Below are positions 14,917 to 21,546 of a stretch of 32,428 bases of DNA, piece after piece. The stretch is from JAXHNE01 sp038316995. GTDB lineage: Bacteria; Patescibacteriota; Saccharimonadia; Saccharimonadales; JAXHNE01. A model generated the notes under the pieces. The model searched no databases. It was not told the DNA's origin and worked only from the letters and a program-made list of their open reading frames with translations. Made by a program: the position numbers and the translations under genes. The first letter of the stretch is position 1. Each line of letters opens with the position of its first letter. The stretch lies in assembly GCA_038316995.1 (NCBI GenBank), contig JBBQAZ010000006.1, positions 1 through 32,428 of the forward strand, in the 5' to 3' direction.

Positions 14917-15127
14917 CTTATGTTAGTTTCTGTTTCGAGGACTGTCTTTGAGCTCACCTGGCTCTAAAAAACAGACAGGAATTAATAAAAAGTTGTCGAA
15001 TAAAGCAGTAACTCTGCCCCATTCAATCCAAAATAAAAGAATGGGGACGCTCCTTTAGGGCGACGTTACTGCGCGATTACTTTTGATTACATTCCTGATC
15101 TAGTTTTTTAGCCGCCAGTCGGCTTTT
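14917..15127 (+). ncRNA. Candidate structured RNA (small RNA or prfA leader) between rpmE and prfA
   Basis: No protein fits 14779-15193, but long complementary segments nest. Helix A is TCTGTTT (14929-14935)/AAACAGA (14969-14975) around a GAGC/GCTC hairpin (14950-14964). P1 is CAGGAAT (14976-14982)/ATTCCTG (15091-15097), abutting A. Inside P1, P2 is GCAGTAAC (15005-15012)/GTTACTGC (15065-15072), enclosing P3 CCCCATTC/GAATGGGG (15017-15024/15039-15046) and P4 CGCTC/GGGCG (15048-15052/15058-15062), a three-way junction. A rival hairpin CTGTCT (14942-14947)/AGACAG (14973-14978) uses bases of both A and P1, so two folds are mutually exclusive. A short hairpin AGCCG/CGGCT plus TTT (15110-15127) could terminate it. 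I found no RNase P, tmRNA, SRP or 6S signature. Strand and ends are inferred. Confidence 0.45.
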
Positions 15128-15129
15128 GG

Positions 15130-15157
15130 CTTCCGTTTTGCAGAAACAAAATGGAAG
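15130..15157 (+). promoter_or_regulatory. 11-bp hairpin just upstream of the prfA promoter
   Basis: CTTCCGTTTTG (15130-15140) pairs with CAAAATGGAAG (15147-15157) over 11 bp with one G-T wobble, loop CAGAAA. No U tract follows, so it is not a classical terminator. If transcription reads through from the structured region above, it would be part of the prfA leader. Otherwise it lies just upstream of the prfA -10 box. Confidence 0.45.
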
Positions 15158-15175
15158 AAATAGCAATTACATCTG

Positions 15176-15181
15176 TATAAT
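15176..15181 (+). promoter_or_regulatory. -10 box of prfA
   Basis: A perfect TATAAT preceded directly by TG lies 12 nt before the prfA ATG, with no convincing -35. The predicted start near 15188 leaves a leader of about 6 nt and no ribosome binding site, so prfA would be near-leaderless unless read through from upstream. Confidence 0.5.
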
Positions 15182-15193
15182 AGAAAAAGATTT

Positions 15194-16246
15194 ATGGATA
15201 AAAAAGAGCAAGAATTCCGCACTGAACTTACAGAAATCATGAAAAAGCTGGAAGATCCAGCTATTTTTAGCACGCCCGGCTACCCCAAACTTGCGCGACG
15301 CCAGAAGAAGCTAGAAGATACGCTTGCCTTGTTTGATGACAAGAATCGGTTAGAATCCGAAATGCGCGACGCCAACGACATGATCGAAGCCGGCGGCGAG
15401 CTTGCAGACCTTGCCCGCGTTGAATTAACATCACTCTTAACAGAACTGTCTGATACAGATGATAAACTGACAGAAATCCTAACTCCAAAAGATCCCAACG
15501 ATGAAAAAGACGTTATTGTAGAAATCCGTGCAGCCGCTGGTGGCGATGAATCCAGTTTATTTGCGGCAGAATTATACCGCATGTACGCCCGCTGGGCAGA
15601 AACCCATGAATATAAACTTGAACTAATGCACGAGAGTCCGTCCGAAGCCGGTGGATTTAAAGAAATTAGCTTTACTGTCCGCGGCGAAGATGCCTATAGA
15701 TTTTTGAAGTTTGAGGGCGGTGTGCACCGCGTTCAACGCGTACCAGAAACCGAAAGCCAAGGGCGTGTTCACACAAGCACCGTGACCGTTGCTGTTATGC
15801 CAGAAGCAGAAGAAACTGATATCGAAATAAAAACAGAAGACCTGCGAGTAGACGTTTACCGTGCTGGTGGCCACGGTGGCCAATCGGTTAACACAACAGA
15901 TTCTGCGGTGCGCATTACCCACATTCCTACAGGTTTAGTTGTAACAAACCAAGACGAAAAGTCACAGATCAAAAACAAGCTCAAAGCCATGAGCGTCCTG
16001 CGGTCTCGTCTGCTTGCCCACAAAATTGAGCAAGAACAAAAAGAACAATCTAGTGAACGAAATAAACTAATAGGTTCTGGCGACAGAAGTGAAAAAATTC
16101 GTACCTATAACTTTCCCCAAGACCGTATTACAGACCACCGGATTGGCTATAGTCGCAGCAACATTCCTGGCGCCCTAGACGGACAAATAGACGACCTAAT
16201 AGAAGAGCTCCACAAAGCCGAACACGAACTCCTCAATAACGAATAA
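15194..16246 (+). CDS. prfA: Peptide chain release factor 1
   Basis: 350 aa, normal length. Domain 1 is helical (1-100) and the catalytic GGQ (228-230) lies in YRAGGHGGQSVNTTDSAVR. The stop-codon recognition tripeptide, PAT or PVT in most RF1, appears as P184-E185-T186 in QRVPETESQGRVHTS, which still identifies it as RF1 (UAA/UAG) rather than RF2 (SPF). The C-terminal 21 codons plus stop occur a second time 290 bp downstream (16537-16602). Its methylating partner prmC is 2.5 kb away. It converges with the 81-aa gene, 6 nt between stops. No Shine-Dalgarno. Confidence 0.97.
   Translation: MDKKEQEFRTELTEIMKKLEDPAIFSTPGYPKLARRQKKLEDTLALFDDKNRLESEMRDANDMIEAGGELADLARVELTSLLTELSDTDDKLTEILTPKDPNDEKDVIVEIRAAAGGDESSLFAAELYRMYARWAETHEYKLELMHESPSEAGGFKEISFTVRGEDAYRFLKFEGGVHRVQRVPETESQGRVHTSTVTVAVMPEAEETDIEIKTEDLRVDVYRAGGHGGQSVNTTDSAVRITHIPTGLVVTNQDEKSQIKNKLKAMSVLRSRLLAHKIEQEQKEQSSERNKLIGSGDRSEKIRTYNFPQDRITDHRIGYSRSNIPGALDGQIDDLIEELHKAEHELLNNE
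16181..16246 (+). repeat. Copy 1 of the prfA 3'-end direct repeat (within prfA)
   Basis: These 66 bp encode the last 21 residues of RF1 and its stop. They match 16537-16602 at 56 of 66 positions in the same orientation, flanking the 81-aa gene. Nine codons differ; eight changes are synonymous (counting TAA against TAG), and the ninth is Asn against Gln. Confidence 0.9.
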
Positions 16247-16252
16247 ACTTGC

Positions 16253-16498
16253 TTAGGGCGTTAGTTTATAGCCAATTCTATCGGCCACACCATGTACCCA
16301 TTTGTCGAGTCGCTCAAGTTGGTGGCCCATCACTAATCTTTCGTCATCATCAATTTCTAATTTCTTTTCGATGCTATCCAATCGATTCAATATCTTGCTT
16401 ATGTCGTCTTTAGTCGCCATGTTTTCTAGCTTATCGTCAATCGCGCCAAAACGCTCTTCCATGTATTTAAACAACTTGGTGAATTCGTCTTGGCTCAT
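16253..16498 (-). CDS. Small coiled-coil hypothetical protein between prfA 3'-end repeats
   Basis: 81 aa, highly charged. About residues 5-60 read as helical heptads (FTKLFKYMEERFGAIDDKLEN...ISKILNRLDSIEKKLEID), a likely coiled coil, followed by a conserved-looking end HQLERLDKWVHGVADRIGYKLTP. Proteins of this general build (short, MxxxEFxxLxxYMxxRF start) are, to my recollection, frequent in CPR genomes, function unknown. There is no signal peptide or TM segment. A TAAACT box 6 nt before the ATG would give a leaderless message. It lies antisense between two copies of the prfA 3' end, so it appears to have arrived with an integration or recombination event. Confidence 0.7.
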   Translation of the reverse strand: MSQDEFTKLFKYMEERFGAIDDKLENMATKDDISKILNRLDSIEKKLEIDDDERLVMGHQLERLDKWVHGVADRIGYKLTP

Positions 16499-16536
16499 GA
16501 ATACAGTTTAACATGAACGAAGCGCATCTTTAGTTC

Positions 16537-16602
16537 GGTCAAATAGATGACCTCATAGAAGAACTCCACAAAGCCGAACACGAACTATTGAATCAAGAAT
16601 AG
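16537..16602 (+). pseudogene. Displaced second copy of the prfA 3' end
   Basis: Read in frame, it encodes GQIDDLIEELHKAEHELLNQE followed by TAG, against GQIDDLIEELHKAEHELLNNE and TAA at the true end of prfA. There is no start codon, ribosome site or upstream prfA sequence, so it cannot be expressed as RF1. The differences are nearly all synonymous, so both copies diverged while under protein-level selection, that is, in two separate functional prfA genes, before being brought together. Similarity stops at about 16537 and at 16602. Confidence 0.85.
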
Positions 16603-16607
16603 TTAGA

Positions 16608-17135
16608 TTATTTTTCAGTGGTTTCTTTGGATTGAGCTGGAAAGTGTTCACCGCCAAAATCTACATCGTGACCAGCAGCATTTGCATCTTCAATAGCCGC
16701 TTGCTCATAAGCCTCATGGCTTTGCTGCAAATGCGTACGTGAATCCTCTAAAACTGCATTCATGCGTTCTTCGTCTATCTTTTCTTGTTCGACACGCCTA
16801 TTTCTTGCATGAAGTTTCTGAGACACATCAATCAATCCCTCATCATCGCGCTTTCCTAAAGCAACGGCTTTGACAGCCTTGTTTACAATCTGCTGCCCAA
16901 AATTTTGAAGTTTTTCTCTGTCCTGCAAATCACCTGCAGTCATTTCAAGTTTGTCCAGCAACTCTTCTTTATGTTCTTTTGCATAAGCATTTACTGAATG
17001 GGCGAGATTATCACGTCCTTCTTCTAACTCTTTTTTCGACAAGTCATGAAGATTATATGCGTGACTATATTCACGAACATCTAATTGTGAAATATTCTTA
17101 ATTATTCTTGGTGAGCGGCTTTCTTTTTCTAACAT
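16608..17135 (-). CDS. Charged helical hypothetical protein
   Basis: 175 aa, cytoplasmic, no TM segment or signal, family not recognised. It is rich in Glu, Lys, Asp and Gln and predicted largely helical, with LSKKELEEGRDNLAHSVNAYAKEHKEELLDKLE near 32-64 and a second helical stretch at about 110-150, ending in a disordered acidic tail. AAAGGA lies about 8 nt upstream of the ATG, with a near-consensus promoter about 65 nt upstream. It begins a unit of its own, divergent from nothing and downstream of the ligase-like gene on the same strand. Confidence 0.65.
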   Translation of the reverse strand: MLEKESRSPRIIKNISQLDVREYSHAYNLHDLSKKELEEGRDNLAHSVNAYAKEHKEELLDKLEMTAGDLQDREKLQNFGQQIVNKAVKAVALGKRDDEGLIDVSQKLHARNRRVEQEKIDEERMNAVLEDSRTHLQQSHEAYEQAAIEDANAAGHDVDFGGEHFPAQSKETTEK

Positions 17136-17198
17136 TTTGTTTTCCTTTTACATTTATGTTTTCTTAATTTCGACTTTTTGTTTTTGAGTCTTGAAACT

Positions 17199-17227
17199 AT
17201 AGTAGCAAATTATTGCTATTTTGTCAA
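17199..17227 (-). promoter_or_regulatory. Strong promoter of the 175-aa gene
   Basis: The minus strand reads TTGACA (17227-17222), a 17-bp spacer ending in TGC, then TACTAT (17204-17199). That is a perfect -35, optimal spacing and a TGn-extended -10. The start is expected near 17192, leaving a leader of about 57 nt with an AAAGGA site. It is the only perfect -35 I found, which suggests high constitutive expression. Confidence 0.7.
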
Positions 17228-17244
17228 TGCTTATGTTTTATATG

Positions 17245-18744
17245 TTACTTAGTTTTTGTAAGATTCTTACTGCCGCTGACATACGTAAACACCACAGCTA
17301 GCATGATAAATACTAGGTATATATGCAGGGCATTTGGGTAGCCGCTAAAGAAGTTCCACTGCACCAAAAACGCGACAATAATTGCCCATGTCCACTTAGT
17401 CTTCCTTGAGCTATAAAATAATGACGCGATTATTGCTGTGAACAGGCCAAAACCAAGTAATCCATTTTCTAGTAGCAGTTCTGCATATTCATTCTGGACA
17501 ATCTCTCTATCGTTCACCTGCTCTGGGAATTCTTGACGCAATACCGTTCCAGATCCGCCAACACCAACACCAAACAGCATTCGCGCAAAGTTGTCTGACC
17601 ATGAGTGGATAGCTAAACGCGATAATTTTAGCCGGATATTGGTAGATTCTGGCACGTAACCATCAAAATTTGGTGCAACTTCCTGATTATCTGTCGATAA
17701 AACTGTACCTGATTCAAATTCAGTTTCTTGACTGTCTGTATTTTCTATTATGGCTTCTGCTGGCTCTGTTTCGCTTGTATATTGGGCGAAATCGACTATT
17801 CCAAGCGATAACTGATTCACGCTCGTAGAAATAGCGCCTTTAAATGTGGCGCTTGAATCTGGATTAGCAGCTGCGGCGACGCCTTGGATCATAATACAGC
17901 TAATAAAGCACCCAAAAATGATCAGCATAGATTTAGTAATTGTTTTTAGGTCTCGGGCTTCTACGAAAAATAGAACTAGAACGCCTGCAGAGAATGCAAA
18001 AATTGCACCGCGGCTAAGTGTCAAAAACAGCGCAGTTATAACAATAAATAAACTTATTTTTGTTACGATACTTAGTTTTTTTGTAAGAAACTGATGGAAC
18101 AAAATAAGTGCGGGGGCGAGCAAGAGATTACCAAAAAATTGCGGTTCAATGGTAAAAACATTTGGTCGAGCAAATCCAAATTGTGCGGGAGTGCAACCTG
18201 CGCAAAGAAGCGTAACATTACTAACAAACCAGATAGCAGTAACAAGCTGTACGAACGATAAAAGGCTCATTATTACAGCGCTTTTTATGAATAATTCAGT
18301 TAGAACAGGCACAAGATTTTTGAGTTTTTTTACTGACACAACAGTGGCCATAAAAACAATTAAAAGTAACAAAAGCACACCAAAAGTTAAAACTCCCCTT
18401 GTTTTGTTTGGCGTCCATAACAAACTTGCGCCAGACACAAGCACAAATAATTGAACTAACTGCACAGATTTACTCTTTGCCAACATCCGTCTGTTTTTTA
18501 GTAATAATGGAAAGCCTGCTGCTGCAAGCGCCAATAGATATATGAGTACAACCGAAAGTTCAAAATACATTGATGAGTTTTGGCCAAAGCGCAGTAGCGG
18601 ACGGTAACTGAACCAAACCGTAATTGGAGCAAATAACCAAACTTTTTCAAACAAACTTAAATTAGCAACATCGGTACCGATAAACTTTTTTGCACTATGC
18701 ATAAATCTTGAACTGTTTTTACTGATTTGCTTTGTCACTTCCAT
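17245..18744 (-). CDS. O-antigen ligase / Wzy-like polytopic membrane protein
   Basis: 499 aa with about 11-12 TM segments. The central Wzy_C-like block contains LFLTLSRGAIFAFSAGVLVLFF. A large extracytoplasmic loop of about 120 residues (about 300-415, rich in Glu, Ser and Thr) precedes QNEYAELLLENGLLGFGLF, the usual H/QNxYLxxLxExGxxG signature of WaaL/Wzy-type ligases and polymerases. Such enzymes transfer or polymerise undecaprenyl-linked glycans, which fits the UppS and LCP genes in the window. No glycosyltransferases are adjacent, so the acceptor (glycan or protein) is unknown. TATAAT lies 15 nt before the ATG; no Shine-Dalgarno. Confidence 0.8.
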   Translation of the reverse strand: MEVTKQISKNSSRFMHSAKKFIGTDVANLSLFEKVWLFAPITVWFSYRPLLRFGQNSSMYFELSVVLIYLLALAAAGFPLLLKNRRMLAKSKSVQLVQLFVLVSGASLLWTPNKTRGVLTFGVLLLLLIVFMATVVSVKKLKNLVPVLTELFIKSAVIMSLLSFVQLVTAIWFVSNVTLLCAGCTPAQFGFARPNVFTIEPQFFGNLLLAPALILFHQFLTKKLSIVTKISLFIVITALFLTLSRGAIFAFSAGVLVLFFVEARDLKTITKSMLIIFGCFISCIMIQGVAAAANPDSSATFKGAISTSVNQLSLGIVDFAQYTSETEPAEAIIENTDSQETEFESGTVLSTDNQEVAPNFDGYVPESTNIRLKLSRLAIHSWSDNFARMLFGVGVGGSGTVLRQEFPEQVNDREIVQNEYAELLLENGLLGFGLFTAIIASLFYSSRKTKWTWAIIVAFLVQWNFFSGYPNALHIYLVFIMLAVVFTYVSGSKNLTKTK

Positions 18745-18783
18745 ATAAACTATACAGTAATTATATGTAGCGAGTAGTACTGT

Positions 18784-18792
18784 TGGTATACT
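18784..18792 (+). promoter_or_regulatory. Extended -10 promoter of prmC, predicted leaderless
   Basis: TGGTATACT is a TGn-extended -10. With -10 ending at 18792, the +1 position falls on 18799, the A of the prmC ATG. No -35 is apparent and no ribosome binding site lies between. This favours the ATG at 18799 over the in-frame GTG at 18796. Confidence 0.55.
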
Positions 18793-18798
18793 TCTGTG

Positions 18799-19605
18799 AT
18801 GAATGTAGGTGATTTTTTAAAAACAACGACCAAAAGCTTATCGCAGGCCGATATACCTACTGCTCGGCTTGACGCCCTAATACTACTGGAAGATGCCACT
18901 CAAAAAGACCGCGCCTGGCTACTCGCCCACCCAGAACATAATTTCCACGGTCAAACCCTGGACACACTTAATGAACAGGTAATACGACGGGTACATCATG
19001 AGCCACTAGCCTATATCCGCGGAAAAAGCGAGTTTTATGGGCGAGAATTTTTAGTTACGGCAGATACACTCCAGCCTCGCCCAGAAACAGAAACAATGAT
19101 AGATATGATTTTAGAACTTGCATCACAAAAAATTATAGATATCGGCACAGGCTCTGGTTGCATTGCGATAACTTCTAAGTTAGAAATGCCAAATATAAAA
19201 GTCGCCGCAACAGATATTTCTGAACCATGCCTAAAGATTGCCAGAAAAAACGCGAAACGATTAGACGCTGATGTGTCATTTTTGCAAACAAATCTAGTTT
19301 CAGGATTAAAAGCCAGTGATCTTTCCGATGCTGTTCTTTGTTGTAATCTGCCATATGTTCCTGATAGTTTTACAATTAATCAAGCGGCAATGTTTGAACC
19401 AGAAATTGCTATTTTTGGGGGCAAAGATGGACTAGATTATTTCCGTCAGCTGTTTGAGCAGCTGAAAGACAAAAACGCTACGCCAAAAGGAATTTTGACA
19501 GAAAGCTTACCCACTCAACACAAAGCACTGCAAAAACTTGCTGGAGAAAACGGCTACAAACTACAAAATACCCAGGACTTCATCCAACAGTTTAGATCGC
19601 TTTAA
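18799..19605 (+). CDS. prmC: Release factor N5-glutamine methyltransferase PrmC (HemK)
   Basis: 268 aa from the ATG. The N-terminal helical domain (1-75) recognises the release factor. The Rossmann methyltransferase domain has QPRPETE (92-98), the SAM loop IIDIGTGSGCIAI (112-124) and the substrate motif N183-L-P-Y186 followed by VPDS. Most PrmC have NPPY; here the first Pro is Leu, a form more familiar from rRNA adenine methylases, yet the PRPETE and QAAMFEPEIAIFGGKDGLDYFR segments are clearly PrmC. It methylates the GGQ glutamine of RF1 (prfA, in this window) and RF2. It abuts htrA tail to tail with 1 nt between stops. Confidence 0.93.
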   Translation: MNVGDFLKTTTKSLSQADIPTARLDALILLEDATQKDRAWLLAHPEHNFHGQTLDTLNEQVIRRVHHEPLAYIRGKSEFYGREFLVTADTLQPRPETETMIDMILELASQKIIDIGTGSGCIAITSKLEMPNIKVAATDISEPCLKIARKNAKRLDADVSFLQTNLVSGLKASDLSDAVLCCNLPYVPDSFTINQAAMFEPEIAIFGGKDGLDYFRQLFEQLKDKNATPKGILTESLPTQHKALQKLAGENGYKLQNTQDFIQQFRSL

Positions 19606-19606
19606 G

Positions 19607-20773
19607 CTAATTCTGAGAGGATGCTTCTAGTAGAACTTTCACATCCTGTTCCTTGCCATCACGGATAATTTTTAGCGTAATTTCATCGCCTACTTGATTT
19701 CTTCCGACTAACGTTACAAGCGTCGTGTTTTCATTAACTTCTTCACCATTTACTTCAACAATAATATCTTCTTCTTGAAGTCCAGCCTTAGACGCAGGAC
19801 TATCCGGTGCGATAGCGTCTTCTCCTTGCCTTCCAGAAACAATGTATGCGCCATTTTTCTGGTCGAGTTCTAGCTGTTCGGATAATGCGGCATTCAGTTG
19901 AATATAGCGAACACCAAGATACGGTCGTTCGAACTTGCCTTTTTCTAATACGCTCGTAATTAGCCCTTTTATGTCGTCTATAGGGATTGCAAAGCCAATG
20001 TTTTCCGCACCGCCGCCTGCAACAGCCGTATTTACTGCAATCACTTCTCCGTTAATGTTCACAAGCGGACCGCCGGAATTACCTTGATTTATAGCTGCAT
20101 CAGTTTGGAACAAATTTTGGAGCGTATCTGAACCACTTCTATCGCCGGCTGTAATACTCCGTCCATAACCAGAAATAATTCCAGTAGTTACAGAATTTTG
20201 AAATTGGCCAAGAGCATTTCCAATTGCCACAACCTTTTGACCCACCTTCATTTCGATTGAATTACCGAGCTTCACGGGGATTAAATCTTTGCCTTCATTA
20301 TTTTTAATTTTCAAAAATGCAACGTCCAGCGGATCGCTGCTAGCCGTGCGGCCGAGAACTTCTACGTCTGTGAGTTCTGTGCCGTCTGATAGCGTCACAG
20401 ACACCTCGCTCACGCCTTCTGGCACTACGTGTCTATTGGTTAGAACGACGCCGTCATCGCTCAAGATAAACCCGGTGCCAGCACTCTCTTGATCAAATTG
20501 CTCCGTGTAGCCAAAAAAATTTGTTGCGCTACCCCGCGATTTTACATTTACCGAAACTACTGATTCTCCAACGGTTTCGGCAATATCAGAAATAACTTCT
20601 GATTCATCAACAACACGTTGCGATTTCGATAAACCACTGTCGCCTTGATGTTCATAACTATTGGCGCCAAGCCAGCCGCCAACGAACCCTGCTGACATAC
20701 TCGATAGCACGCATAAAGCAACAAGCGCTGCCTTTCCCCGCATGACTACACTCTTAGAATTATTCACTTTCAT
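19607..20773 (-). CDS. htrA: HtrA/DegP-type serine protease with PDZ domain
   Basis: 388 aa. A basic N-terminus plus one hydrophobic segment (about 14-38) gives a signal anchor. The trypsin-like domain (about 55-275) has His115 (LTNRHVV), Asp150 (DPLDVAFLK) and Ser233 (NQGNSGGPLVN). A single C-terminal PDZ domain (about 283-385) includes YLGVRY and the DSPASKAGLQEEDIIVEVNG groove. It is an extracytoplasmic quality-control protease of the degP/htrA group. A strong AGGAGG lies 5 nt upstream of the ATG. Confidence 0.93.
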   Translation of the reverse strand: MKVNNSKSVVMRGKAALVALCVLSSMSAGFVGGWLGANSYEHQGDSGLSKSQRVVDESEVISDIAETVGESVVSVNVKSRGSATNFFGYTEQFDQESAGTGFILSDDGVVLTNRHVVPEGVSEVSVTLSDGTELTDVEVLGRTASSDPLDVAFLKIKNNEGKDLIPVKLGNSIEMKVGQKVVAIGNALGQFQNSVTTGIISGYGRSITAGDRSGSDTLQNLFQTDAAINQGNSGGPLVNINGEVIAVNTAVAGGGAENIGFAIPIDDIKGLITSVLEKGKFERPYLGVRYIQLNAALSEQLELDQKNGAYIVSGRQGEDAIAPDSPASKAGLQEEDIIVEVNGEEVNENTTLVTLVGRNQVGDEITLKIIRDGKEQDVKVLLEASSQN

Positions 20774-20793
20774 ACACCCCTCCTGAAAAAAAC

Positions 20794-21546
20794 CTAAATT
20801 GCTCTGTCGCCCCAGTCAGAAAACACAACAACAACCACCGTTACAGCAATCAATAAAAACACAATTTGGCGCTGCAATAGTTTTGACAATTTGTCTTGTT
20901 GCTCTAAGTAATAAAGTGCACCAAGCGAAAAACCTATAAAAGTAATTAGTACGGATATTTGAGCAACAACTCCAATATAATACAGTGTCCAGTGGCCAAG
21001 CACCCATGTCAGAGCTGCACAGAAATATCCCCAAGCGTGTGAGTATAGCGGAGCGTGCGGTTCATCAAAACTTGCCAAAAAGTGACGAGTAGATACGTAG
21101 CCAATTATGCCAGTAGCTAAAACAAGAAGTGCTAAATGCGCATCATCACCTAACAAAAACAGTACTGTGACAGATGCTGTTTGGGCGACCAACGCCTGTA
21201 GCGCGACATAAACTGCTGAAGAACGAGGTTTTAGTAGTAATAACCAGAGTCCGTATAGCACCGCAAAAATTGCTTGTGAGCTAGCTGAATTTGATTGAAC
21301 CATCGCGCCCAGAACCGATAACCCGACAAGAATATCAACTGCATTAGCTCTTAGATTTGGCCACCAATGACGAGGGCGAACCGCAAAAATTCGCCATTTA
21401 CCAAGCAGTATTATTAATAAAGCTAGAGGCACCAAATCAACACGAACTGCAACATAAACTAATGTTGGCACCAACGCAACAAAGAATAGATGGATAAAAT
21501 AGGAAAACCCGCTCTTGGGTTTAATTTTCGAGGCGACGTTCTTCAT
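20794..21546 (-). CDS. Polytopic membrane protein of unknown function
   Basis: 250 aa with about eight hydrophobic segments between residues 15 and 245; family not recognised. It has basic cytoplasmic-looking loops (KWRIFAVRPRHWWP, LKPRSSA) and a short hydrophilic loop FDEPHAPLYSHAWG, with no recognisable catalytic motif. I place the start at the ATG at 21546, preceded by TTGGAG; a TTG three codons upstream is the alternative. The start lies inside the end of the LCP gene (26-nt overlap), so the two are cotranscribed and probably coupled. It lies 20 nt before the htrA start, giving an LCP-membrane protein-htrA unit. Confidence 0.7.
   Translation of the reverse strand: MKNVASKIKPKSGFSYFIHLFFVALVPTLVYVAVRVDLVPLALLIILLGKWRIFAVRPRHWWPNLRANAVDILVGLSVLGAMVQSNSASSQAIFAVLYGLWLLLLKPRSSAVYVALQALVAQTASVTVLFLLGDDAHLALLVLATGIIGYVSTRHFLASFDEPHAPLYSHAWGYFCAALTWVLGHWTLYYIGVVAQISVLITFIGFSLGALYYLEQQDKLSKLLQRQIVFLLIAVTVVVVVFSDWGDRAI

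Noticed and set aside
14851..15193. RNase P RNA, tmRNA, SRP RNA or 6S RNA in the rpmE-prfA gap
   Set aside because: None of the hallmark conserved sequences (GAGGAAAGTC, tmRNA acceptor/TpsiC end, GGAAGCAGCC SRP loop) was found, and the fold differs from 6S.
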